A stretch of DNA of 17,728 bases, from NCBI GenBank assembly GCA_964544115.1, contig CAZJBP010000074.1:1-17728 (forward strand). The letters run 5' to 3'. Origin of the DNA: CAZJBP01 sp964544115. GTDB lineage: Bacteria > Verrucomicrobiota > Kiritimatiellia > UBA8416 > JADHWI01. The notes under the pieces were generated by a model, which searched no databases, was not told the origin of the DNA, and worked only from the letters and a program-made list of their open reading frames with translations. A program made the translations under genes and the position numbers. Below are positions 1-6,394 of the stretch, piece by piece (the first letter of the stretch is position 1; each line of letters starts with the position of its first letter).

Positions 1-436
1 GATGAAGGACCAGGCGATCGTCTGCAACATCGGTCATTTCGACAACGAGATCCAGATCGACAAGCTCAACAACGCCCCCGGCGTGGTTCGCACCAACATC
101 AAGCCGCAGGTGGACAAATATACGTTCCCCACCGGCAACACTATTTATATGTTGGCGGAAGGCCGTCTGGTCAACCTCGGCTGCGCCACCGGCCATCCGA
201 GCTTCGTGATGTCCAACAGCTTCACCTGCCAAACAATGGCGCAGATCGCGCTGTACGAGCAGCGCGGTGAGCATGCCGTTGGCGTCCACGTGCTGCCGAA
301 GCTGCTGGACGAGAAGGTGGCGCGGTTGCATTTGGGCAAACTGGGGGTCAAACTCGACAAACTGACGCCTGGGCAGGCGAAGTACCTTGGAATCCGCCCC
401 TCGGGGCCTTATAAACTGGACACGTATCGCTATTGA
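1..436 (+). CDS. ahcY: S-adenosylhomocysteine hydrolase, C-terminal part (5' end outside window)
   Basis: This is the last 144 or so residues of adenosylhomocysteinase, the cytosolic NAD-dependent enzyme that splits S-adenosylhomocysteine into adenosine and homocysteine and so keeps the methyl cycle running. The frame is open at the left edge, so the gene starts outside the window. Visible family landmarks are NIGHFDNEI near the start, the block NLGCATGHPSFVMSNSF, DEKVARLHL, and the canonical C-terminus ending in YRY. The C-terminal Lys-Tyr region that reaches into the neighbouring subunit's NAD site is intact (KLDTYRY). The stop is at 434-436. About 70 bp separate it from the next gene on the same strand. 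A short inverted repeat, AGTCG/CGACT, just after the stop could be a weak terminator, but it lacks a T-run. Confidence 0.97.
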   Translation, partial: MKDQAIVCNIGHFDNEIQIDKLNNAPGVVRTNIKPQVDKYTFPTGNTIYMLAEGRLVNLGCATGHPSFVMSNSFTCQTMAQIALYEQRGEHAVGVHVLPKLLDEKVARLHLGKLGVKLDKLTPGQAKYLGIRPSGPYKLDTYRY

Positions 437-506
437 GTCGATAGTTTCGCGACTGAGTCTTAGGGGTGCGGGCCGCCAGGCGGTCCAATCAGAAGGAGAG
501 GACACG

Positions 507-1973
507 ATGAGAGTGGGTATTCGACGCGAGGTGGTGTTGAGTGTGGCCGCGGGCCTCTGTGCTCTGGTGGGGCTGACCGGAACGGTGCGGGCCCAGGAGC
601 CGACGGCGGCCCAGTCGACCGAGTTCGCAGAGGCGGCCAAGTGGTACTTCAGCCCGAGCGTCGGCATGATGCAGTTTGAGGGCGATGAGCCGGTTGATGA
701 CGGAGCCCAGGTTTCGTTCCGGCTGGGGTATGACTACTCCGAGCGCTGGTCGTTTGAGGCCGGCGTGATGATCGCTCCCAAGTTGGACGAGACCTTCCGC
801 AATTCGAACGATGTCGCGATCTCGCGGCTGGAGGAGGCGGCGGGTGAGGGCGTTCACGACACGATGGCCACCAGCGCGTTTGCCGAGGGGCTGCTGCACG
901 TCACGCGATGGAAGCGCGTCGATCCGTACCTGAGCCTCGGCGCCGGACTCATGTATTACAGCGAAGATGTCAACGACCACGCGGTGGACCCGCAGTTGCG
1001 CTTCGGCGGTGGGCTCATGTATCACTTCAACGATATGTGGGCCGTGCGGGCCGACGGCCGGTTCTTCGAGGCCGGCGGCGACACAGAGGCGAACGCCACC
1101 GTCGACGCCGGTCTGGTCTGGAACTGGGGTGCCCGCGTGGCCCCGGCGTTCACGGCTGTGGGCGGTCCGAACGACACCGACGGCGACGGCCTGACTGACC
1201 GGCACGAGCTCGAGATCCGAACCGACCCGCGCGACCCGGATACGGATGACGACGGGCTGACGGACGGGCAGGAAGTGCTGCAGTGGAAGACCGATCCGCT
1301 CAACCCCGACACGGACCTCGATATGCTCAAGGATGGGTACGACGAGGTAAAGAAGTACGGGACGAACCCGCTGATGCGCGACACGGACAACGGAGGCGTG
1401 GCTGACGGGCACGAGGTCCTGGAAGACGGCACGAACCCGCTGGACGGCCGTGACGACCTGATGCTGTTCGAACTGTTCATCGAATTCGACTACGACAAGT
1501 CCGACATCAAGAGCCGCTACGATGCGCAGTTGGACGTTATCGCCAAGGTGCTGCGTCGCAACCTCGGCTCGACGGCCCGTATCGAGGGGCATGCGGATAA
1601 GAACAAGAAGTCCAAGGCGAAGTACAACCTGCAGTTGTCCGAGCGGCGCGCCAAGGCCGTTCTGAATCACATCGCGACAAAGGGCCACATCGAGACGACG
1701 CGCCTCAGCTCCATGGGCTACGGGTTCAGCCGGCCGAAGGCGACCAACGATCCCGAGCTCGGCAACCCGCTCAACCGTCGCGTAGAGGTTTACATCCGAA
1801 AGGGTGAAGGGCAGGAGAAGCTGCATTTGCCGGAGTCTGTCGACGGGAAGCCGCTGCCGATCATGCCCGTCGTACGTGACGGTTCGGAAGTGCCGCTTCC
1901 TCCGCAGGAGCCCGTGATGCCTCCTCCCGCGGCTGTGCCCCAGGCTGCTGCCGGTGTGGACGCGATCAAGTAG
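507..1973 (+). CDS. OmpA-family outer-membrane protein with TSP3 calcium-binding linker
   Basis: The product has 488 residues. The ATG at 507 is chosen because AAGGAGAGG lies just upstream and a signal peptide begins there; the frame is open further upstream to 387, but that part is not protein-like. Domains in order: signal peptide 1-29 (hydrophobic core, cleavage after VRA); an eight-strand-type beta-barrel region about 46-212; four thrombospondin type-3-like Asp-rich repeats at about 223, 245, 268 and 292 (DTDGDGLTD, DTDDDGLTD and two degenerate ones); an OmpA C-terminal peptidoglycan-binding domain about 320-432, with GHAD, NLQLSERRA and NRRVEVYI; and a Pro-rich tail. Family knowledge: such proteins tether the outer membrane to peptidoglycan, and the TSP3 linker binds calcium. 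A GC-rich hairpin at 470-486 (stem GGGCCGC/GCGGTCC) lies just before the ribosome binding site. The gene ends in a strong terminator, so it is probably monocistronic. Confidence 0.93.
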   Translation: MRVGIRREVVLSVAAGLCALVGLTGTVRAQEPTAAQSTEFAEAAKWYFSPSVGMMQFEGDEPVDDGAQVSFRLGYDYSERWSFEAGVMIAPKLDETFRNSNDVAISRLEEAAGEGVHDTMATSAFAEGLLHVTRWKRVDPYLSLGAGLMYYSEDVNDHAVDPQLRFGGGLMYHFNDMWAVRADGRFFEAGGDTEANATVDAGLVWNWGARVAPAFTAVGGPNDTDGDGLTDRHELEIRTDPRDPDTDDDGLTDGQEVLQWKTDPLNPDTDLDMLKDGYDEVKKYGTNPLMRDTDNGGVADGHEVLEDGTNPLDGRDDLMLFELFIEFDYDKSDIKSRYDAQLDVIAKVLRRNLGSTARIEGHADKNKKSKAKYNLQLSERRAKAVLNHIATKGHIETTRLSSMGYGFSRPKATNDPELGNPLNRRVEVYIRKGEGQEKLHLPESVDGKPLPIMPVVRDGSEVPLPPQEPVMPPPAAVPQAAAGVDAIK

Positions 1974-1998
1974 TCGCCTCGCGCGGACAGATCAACAG

Positions 1999-2045
1999 CA
2001 GGCGGCAGGGAGACGACGGCGTCTCGCTGCCGCCTGTTACTTTTG
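1999..2045 (+). terminator. Rho-independent terminator after the OmpA-type gene
   Basis: The stem CAGGCGGCAGGGAGAC (1999-2014) pairs with GTCTCGCTGCCGCCTG (2021-2036) with one mismatch. The loop is six bases, and a TTACTTTT tract follows. It starts 26 bp after the stop codon. Confidence 0.85.
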
Positions 2046-2067
2046 GTGCGTGTTATTTTTGGTGCGT
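2036..2067 (+). repeat. Tandem duplication of a 16-bp unit at the terminator tail
   Basis: GTTACTTTTGGTGCGT (2036-2051) is followed directly by GTTATTTTTGGTGCGT (2052-2067), which differs at one position. The unit carries the terminator T-tract, so the T-tract is doubled. The last base of copy two is the first base of the -35 box of the next gene. Confidence 0.8.
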
Positions 2068-2095
2068 TGACGCGCCCTTCCCCGTCGGCTAATAT
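2067..2095 (+). promoter_or_regulatory. Sigma70-type promoter for the secreted Ig-fold protein
   Basis: TTGACG (2067-2072), a 17-bp spacer, then TAATAT (2090-2095). Transcription would start near 2102. This rules out the TTG at 2108 as a good start codon, because almost no leader would remain. Confidence 0.65.
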
Positions 2096-2132
2096 CCCAA
2101 CCGTCGTTTGGTCGTTGGGTTGCACCGATCTT

Positions 2133-2141
2133 GGGGGGGGG
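2133..2141 (+). repeat. Run of nine G at the start codon of the secreted protein
   Basis: Nine consecutive G; the last is the first base of the likely GTG start at 2141. G-runs can pair with the CCUCC of 16S rRNA using one G:U pair, so the run may act as the Shine-Dalgarno sequence for GTG 2141 or TTG 2147. It is one of four G9 runs in the window. Confidence 0.85.
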
Positions 2142-3814
2142 TGGCTTTGCCGGGGCAGGGGGGCAGAGTCCGGGGTCTGGGTTCTCGAGGACGTGGCGCG
2201 ATAGCACTCGCGCTGGGCGTCCTCTTCTTCTGTGCGTCCAGTCGTTGGGCCGGCGCGGCCTGTGCCTCCGTTCAGCTCGATATTCCTCAATCCATCGCGC
2301 TGGAACGGCAGGCCTTCGTGGCCGTGCTGACGCTGCGGAACGACCTCGCGCATCTCGACCTGAACGATCTGGCGGTGGCTCTCAGCATCCGCGATGCGTC
2401 TGGAGTGGACGTTCCCTGGACGTCGAGCCCTGATGGGACAGGCGCGGCGTTCTTCGTACGGCAGGACCGGCTGGAGGGTGTGACATCGGTGGATGGCGCA
2501 GGGCGGGTGGCAGCCGGGGGGGCGGCCGAGGTCCGATGGCTGCTGATTCCGTCTCCCGGCGCAGGCGGCGCGCAGGCAGATGGGGTGCGCTACGAGGTGG
2601 GTGCCCGCCTTTCCTACACTCTCGCGGGCGCTCGCTATGAAACCGACTTGATTCCCGACAGCATCCAGGTCGTTCCGATGCCGGACCTTCAACTCGACCT
2701 GTTCGTTCCCGAGTGGGTCCCGGGCGACGACCCTCGCACACCGGCGCGGGAGCCGTCGCCCCCTTTCCCCGTGGGGTTGCGAATCCTCAATACCGGCGCC
2801 GGCACGGCCTCGAGGGTGACGCTATCCCTCGGGCAACCGCGCATCGCGGACAACCAGACCGGTCTGCTTGTGGATTTTTCGCTCAGGGGCTGTGATGCGA
2901 ATGGCTCGGATTGTTCGCCCTCGCTTCAGGCGGTGGCGGGCAACATCGCCCCGCAGGCCGCGAGCGTCGTGCGGTGGTGGATGACCTGCAGCCTGGCTGG
3001 CGCCTTCGTGGGGGTGGACGTCGGAGCCACGCATGCCGATGAACTCGGGGGGACGGTCACGGCGCTGATCAGAAGCGAGCGCACCCGCGTGCACCGTCTG
3101 CGCAAGGACGTGCTCGTCGATCTGCCTGGGCGGGACGCGCGTGCCGATTTCCTGTCGATCGACGGCGGGCTCTACGAGTCCGATGGACTGGACGGTGTCT
3201 GCGCGGACGCATCGGCTGCCGCGAGTGTGGTTATCGACGGAGACACGGTGACGGTCCGGCTTCCGTCGGCAGGGGGCTTTGTGTATGCCGGCATCCCGCT
3301 TCCGCCGGGACGCTGGAGCGCGGGCGGCGTGGCGGCGCGGTCGGCCGTGCGTGCGGACGGGTTGCGCGTGCGCGGGGAGAACGCTTGGACGGAGGTGCGG
3401 CGCAACGCCATGGGGGAGTGGGAGCCCTGGCTGGGGGTGTTCGACCATGCGCCCGCCGGGGTCGTCGAGTACCGGATCGAATTGCGGGCGGCGAGCCCCA
3501 ACCGGGCTCCGTGCTTTGTGCCCGTGACCGCAGCGACCGCTCTGACCGGGCGTGAACTGGCTCTCCGCGTCGAGGCCTTCGATCCCGACGGCACGCGGCC
3601 AACGGTCAGCGCCAGCGCCCTTCCAGCCGGGGCGGCTTACGTCGCCGACGGGGTGGATGGCGGCTGGGTCACGTGGACCCCGTCCGAGGGACAGGCCGGA
3701 ACCTATCGACTGAAGTTCGCGGCCACGGACGGGGAACTGGCCGCTTCACTCTGGGTTCCCGTCACCGTCGCGATCCCCGACGCCATCCGGGGTGCGCTGT
3801 TCCTCTTCCGATAG
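2141..3814 (+). CDS. Secreted protein with C-terminal cadherin/He_PIG-like Ig-fold domain
   Basis: The product has 557 residues from GTG 2141. TTG 2147 is equally possible; TTG 2108 is too close to the predicted transcription start. A basic N-region is followed by a hydrophobic core (about 19-34) and a probable signal-peptidase site near WAGA/AC (37-41), so the protein is exported. The middle (about 45-320) has alternating beta-rich segments with phrases such as VRWLLIPSPGAG, PDLQLDLFVPEWVPGDDP, LRILNTGAGTA and IAPQAASVVRWWM. From memory these resemble a module in large secreted multi-domain bacterial proteins, but I cannot name the family. The C-terminus, about 454-545, is a putative Ig/cadherin-like domain: NRAPCFVPV, FDPDGTRP, LPAGAAY, VTWTPSEGQAGTY, ATDGE. 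There is no LPXTG, PEP-CTERM or Por sorting tail. The function is probably extracellular or periplasmic adhesion or binding. Its last 69 bp overlap the convergent acyltransferase gene. Confidence 0.75.
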   Translation: MALPGQGGRVRGLGSRGRGAIALALGVLFFCASSRWAGAACASVQLDIPQSIALERQAFVAVLTLRNDLAHLDLNDLAVALSIRDASGVDVPWTSSPDGTGAAFFVRQDRLEGVTSVDGAGRVAAGGAAEVRWLLIPSPGAGGAQADGVRYEVGARLSYTLAGARYETDLIPDSIQVVPMPDLQLDLFVPEWVPGDDPRTPAREPSPPFPVGLRILNTGAGTASRVTLSLGQPRIADNQTGLLVDFSLRGCDANGSDCSPSLQAVAGNIAPQAASVVRWWMTCSLAGAFVGVDVGATHADELGGTVTALIRSERTRVHRLRKDVLVDLPGRDARADFLSIDGGLYESDGLDGVCADASAAASVVIDGDTVTVRLPSAGGFVYAGIPLPPGRWSAGGVAARSAVRADGLRVRGENAWTEVRRNAMGEWEPWLGVFDHAPAGVVEYRIELRAASPNRAPCFVPVTAATALTGRELALRVEAFDPDGTRPTVSASALPAGAAYVADGVDGGWVTWTPSEGQAGTYRLKFAATDGELAASLWVPVTVAIPDAIRGALFLFR

Positions 3815-4714
3815 CGGCTCGAGGACCCAGCGACGGTTGTGCCAGAACCACTGCTCGGGGTGTGCCCGGATCGCCGCGTCCAGAACGTTGAAAACCTCGC
3901 GCGTCATGCGTTCGATGTCTGCCTGCTTGTCAGCCCGGCGGTCGGGGCGAACCGCCTGCTCGGCCACGATGAGGTGCCGGGTCCAACCCTTGCGGACGTT
4001 GTAGCACGGAACGATGGGGACGTTCGCGGCGCGGGCCAGGGCGGCCATGCCGTCGGCGACGTTGGCCTCTGCCCCGAGGAACGGCACCGCGATGCCCGGC
4101 GTGCGCTTGCGCAGGTCCGGCAGGATGGCCATGACCAGCCCGCGGCGCAGGCTGCGAATGGCCTCGCGCAGAGTCCCGGCGCCGCGCACGAGAATAGGCA
4201 TGCCGCTCTCGTTCCGGAGCCCGTTGATGTAGTCCGACACGAGGGTGTTCTTCTGATGGGCGGCAATGCTGAAGGGGCGCAACCCGTGCAGGATCCCGAC
4301 ACGGGCGGACAGTTCCCACGACCCCATATGCGGCATGGCCAGGATGCCGCCGCCCTCGCCGCACGCCTCTTTGATCGCGCGGATCGCCGCGTCGCCCTCG
4401 ACGTGCCGGTCAGCCCATGGCCTCGTGATGATGGGAGCGCGCAGCAGGTCGACGATGCTGAAGACGATGTTGCGCAGTGAACGATGGGCTACGTGCCGAA
4501 CCCAGGCGTCGGACACGCCCGGGCCGAAGACGGCGCGGATCCGCCCGCGGGCCTCTTTCGTGCGGTGTTGGAAGAGCGGCAGGAAGATCTGCGCCAGCCC
4601 CCACCCCAGGGCGAGCGCAGCAGGATAGGGGATGCGGCGTACGGCGAAGGTGAGGCCGCGCAGGGCGGCCAGTTCCATGCGGTGGCGAAGCAGGGGCGGG
4701 CGGCGGGCGCTCAC
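3746..4714 (-). CDS. LpxL/HtrB-family lipid A-type (lysophospholipid) acyltransferase
   Basis: The product has 322 residues, usual for the family. The GTG at 4714 is chosen: it overlaps the TGA of the DUF362 gene (GTGA) and has AGGAG seven bases upstream. An internal ATG at 4678 (residue 13) is the alternative. Family role: transfer of acyl chains onto lipid A precursors or related lipids at the inner face of the inner membrane. Visible features are a hydrophobic N-terminal segment (about 26-48), the catalytic HX4E motif at H129-E134 (HMGSWE), an acceptor-site region around ILPDLRKRTPG (197-207), PFLG, and the C-terminal signature PEQWFWHNRRW (286-296). The last 25 or so residues are hydrophilic and non-conserved, and they encode the 69-bp antisense overlap with the neighbouring secreted-protein gene. 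The gene is last in a three-gene operon, so its expression probably follows the redox-type promoter near 6270. Confidence 0.88.
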   Translation of the reverse strand: MSARRPPLLRHRMELAALRGLTFAVRRIPYPAALALGWGLAQIFLPLFQHRTKEARGRIRAVFGPGVSDAWVRHVAHRSLRNIVFSIVDLLRAPIITRPWADRHVEGDAAIRAIKEACGEGGGILAMPHMGSWELSARVGILHGLRPFSIAAHQKNTLVSDYINGLRNESGMPILVRGAGTLREAIRSLRRGLVMAILPDLRKRTPGIAVPFLGAEANVADGMAALARAANVPIVPCYNVRKGWTRHLIVAEQAVRPDRRADKQADIERMTREVFNVLDAAIRAHPEQWFWHNRRWVLEPLSEEEQRTPDGVGDRDGDGNPE

Positions 4715-5829
4715 GGCATCGCTCCTCTCCGGATCAGGTTGAACAGGCGGCTCTGGGTCATGCGGATGGCGGAGACCGGACACACTTCGTGGCAGCAGCA
4801 GCAGCCAATGCAGCGCTGGGTGAGCAGTTCCGGCGGGCGGCCGACAACCTGCGTCAGCGCCTGGGCCGGACAGGCTCGCACGCACTGTCCGCAGAAGACG
4901 CAGGCGGGGCCGATGGTCGGGCGGAACCACAGGAACGGCCGAAGGCGTTTCACCAGCCACGCGGGCGTCAGGCGTGATCGCAGCGTTGACGGCAGAGCGA
5001 AGGAGGCGGGGCGGATCGTGTCGATCAGGCAACCGACCACGGCTGGGAGAGGGGTGTGCGCCAGACCCCGAAGGTAGGGCACCGACCGCGGCGGGATGCC
5101 GAGAATCGCGCACAGCGTCCGGTCGAGGGCGAAGGCGTCCGAAGAGGCAGCGAGAAAACCCAGTGCGATGGGCCGGCCGGCCGAGGGTCCATCGCCCTCC
5201 ATCCCGACAATCCCATCGGCGATGTTCAGCACGGGAGGCACGGAGCGGATGATCGCGGTGATCAGCCCCCCAAAATCGGCGGGAGATGGGTGTTTGCAGT
5301 GCAGGTGCGCCTTCTGGTACCCGGGAACGACTCCATACATGTTCTTGACCGCGGCCGTCAGTGTCGTGAGGACGTGAGTCTTAACCTTTGGAAGGTTCAC
5401 CACCACGTCCGCTTCCCGGACAGCGCGGGCGATCGTGAACCGGTAGGGGCCGGATTCGACGATGTCACTCCCGGCCTGCTCCAGGCTCACCAGCGTCGCC
5501 CGCTCCTCGTCGCAGACCGCGCGCATGCCGGTCTTTTCCAGAACCGTGGCCACCTTGACCGCCGACGCCGGGCTGTCGCCGACAATGGGGGTGGCGCCTA
5601 GCTCGCGCACCGCGCGGATCAGGTGTCGGACCACCTCGGGGTGCGTCGTCACGGCCTGTTCAGGGGTCCGGTCGGTGAGCAGGTTAGGCTTGAGCAGAAC
5701 CGTCTGGCCTGGGTGGACAAAGGCCGAGAGTCCGCCCAACGGGCCGAGCACCGCGTCCAGGGCGGGACGCAGAGGGCTGCCGTACGAGGCGCAGCGGACC
5801 AGAGACACCGTGGGGGCGACGGACTGCAT
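4711..5829 (-). CDS. DUF362 protein with C-terminal 2x[4Fe-4S] ferredoxin domain
   Basis: The product has 372 residues from ATG 5829. The frame stays open upstream, but that part overlaps the preceding gene and looks like shadow coding. Residues 1-280 carry DUF362 landmarks: LLKPNLL (45-51), GDSPAS (84-89), LPKVKTH (146-152), KNMYGVVPG (162-170) and DGIVGMEGDGPSAG (205-218). A dicluster ferredoxin follows, with cysteines 310, 313, 316, 320 and 340, 343, 346, 350, each motif ending CP. The second motif has four consecutive Cys (343-346). The biochemical role of DUF362 proteins is poorly defined; the ferredoxin suggests electron transfer. The start lies 34 bp after the upstream zinc-knuckle gene, and the end overlaps the acyltransferase by 4 bp, so one transcript is likely. 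No good Shine-Dalgarno precedes the ATG, which suggests translation is coupled to the upstream gene. Confidence 0.9.
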   Translation of the reverse strand: MQSVAPTVSLVRCASYGSPLRPALDAVLGPLGGLSAFVHPGQTVLLKPNLLTDRTPEQAVTTHPEVVRHLIRAVRELGATPIVGDSPASAVKVATVLEKTGMRAVCDEERATLVSLEQAGSDIVESGPYRFTIARAVREADVVVNLPKVKTHVLTTLTAAVKNMYGVVPGYQKAHLHCKHPSPADFGGLITAIIRSVPPVLNIADGIVGMEGDGPSAGRPIALGFLAASSDAFALDRTLCAILGIPPRSVPYLRGLAHTPLPAVVGCLIDTIRPASFALPSTLRSRLTPAWLVKRLRPFLWFRPTIGPACVFCGQCVRACPAQALTQVVGRPPELLTQRCIGCCCCHEVCPVSAIRMTQSRLFNLIRRGAMP

Positions 5830-5863
5830 GAAGGCGGAGAGTAGCCGCGGGGAGCCTTGGAAC

Positions 5864-6208
5864 TCAAGAAAAACGGTCCAGGAGCCACCGGAGCAGGGGT
5901 TGAGTGCCGGTGCCGGCGCAGGCCGGGCAGGGGCCGTTCTGCACCGTGCGCTCCACCTTGCCCGTGCCGCGGCAGTAGAGGCACTTGGGCCGCGCATCGC
6001 CCATGCGCCGGACGCCGTCGCGCGGAGGCGGCTTTGGCGCGGAGCGGTCGATGCCGCGCCCGCCGCAGTGCGGGCAGGTCTCGTGGATCTTGTGCGGCGC
6101 AGAGGTGTGCCCGCTCCCTGCGCACAGCCGGCAGTCCATGTGCACAAAGAGCAGCCCCACGGCGGCCAGGGCCACCGCTGAAGCGAGGAGAACGATCAAG
6201 AGCTTCAT
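5864..6208 (-). CDS. Membrane-anchored small protein with four DnaJ-type CxxCxGxG zinc knuckles
   Basis: The product has 114 residues from ATG 6208, with GAGGG just upstream. An upstream ATG at 6244 is rejected because the hydrophobic segment starts exactly at MKLL. Residues 3-22 form one hydrophobic helix (uncleaved anchor or signal). The rest carries four CxxCxGxG motifs: C26/C29 (CRLCAGSG), C45/C48 (CPHCGGRG), C76/C79 (CLYCRGTG) and C94/C97 (CPACAGTG). This is the number found in the DnaJ cysteine-rich domain, which binds two zinc ions, but there is no J domain or DnaJ C-terminal domain. By analogy it may bind unfolded or cysteine-rich partners at the membrane, or act as a thiol or zinc module; this is inference. 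It is first in the operon with the DUF362 protein and the acyltransferase. Confidence 0.82.
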   Translation of the reverse strand: MKLLIVLLASAVALAAVGLLFVHMDCRLCAGSGHTSAPHKIHETCPHCGGRGIDRSAPKPPPRDGVRRMGDARPKCLYCRGTGKVERTVQNGPCPACAGTGTQPLLRWLLDRFS

Positions 6209-6265
6209 CCCTCGGGCCCTCACGAAAGTTGGTGCCGCAGCCACGACATCTGACTACCGTCCGGG

Positions 6266-6294
6266 ATACTACCGCGGCACTTGACCTGGGTCAA
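6266..6294 (-). promoter_or_regulatory. Sigma70-type promoter for the zinc-knuckle/DUF362/acyltransferase operon
   Basis: On the minus strand TTGACC (6294-6289), a 17-bp spacer and TAGTAT (6271-6266). The predicted transcript starts near 6259, about 50 nt before the ATG at 6208. The -35 box is one half of the FNR/HcpR-type palindrome at 6281-6294, so a regulator bound there would block this promoter. Confidence 0.6.
6281..6294. promoter_or_regulatory. FNR/HcpR-type (CRP/FNR superfamily) operator palindrome
   Basis: TTGACCTGGGTCAA is a perfect 5-4-5 palindrome matching the TTGAC-N4-GTCAA class bound by CRP/FNR-superfamily redox and nitric-oxide regulators. It sits between two divergent genes whose products both carry metal-cysteine centres or are operon-linked to them. 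Confidence 0.7.
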
Positions 6295-6312
6295 TGAACG
6301 CGGAGCGGCGAC

Positions 6313-6321
6313 TGTGATACC
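6313..6321 (+). promoter_or_regulatory. Activator-dependent promoter (-10 region) for the 4Fe-4S protein
   Basis: An extended -10-like element, TG-T-GATACC (6313-6321), has no usable -35 hexamer. A start near 6328-6329 would place the centre of the palindrome (6287.5) at about -41, the classic class II position for FNR-type activation. Confidence 0.45.
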
Positions 6322-6394
6322 GTAGGGTCATCGAAAGGCGCGGTGGGTTGAGCGAGCCCGGATGCGCCGCACGACAATAGGGCAGGAGGCTGAT

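Noticed and set aside
489..1826. Long minus-strand open frame (445 codons) opposite the OmpA-type gene
   Set aside because: It is a GC-rich shadow of a well-supported gene. It has no recognisable motif and its composition mirrors the antisense codons.
1790..2692. Minus-strand open frame of 300 codons spanning the terminator and promoter region
   Set aside because: It crosses the OmpA gene end, a strong terminator and a promoter, and its translation is low-complexity and basic.
4714..5113. Upstream extension of the acyltransferase frame
   Set aside because: It lies inside the DUF362 ferredoxin region. The GTG at 4714, with AGGAG and a 4-bp stop overlap, is the better start.
5830..6147. Long N-terminal extension of the DUF362 frame
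   Set aside because: It overlaps the zinc-knuckle gene, which has a clear start, membrane helix and four CxxCxGxG motifs. DUF362 homology begins near ATG 5829.
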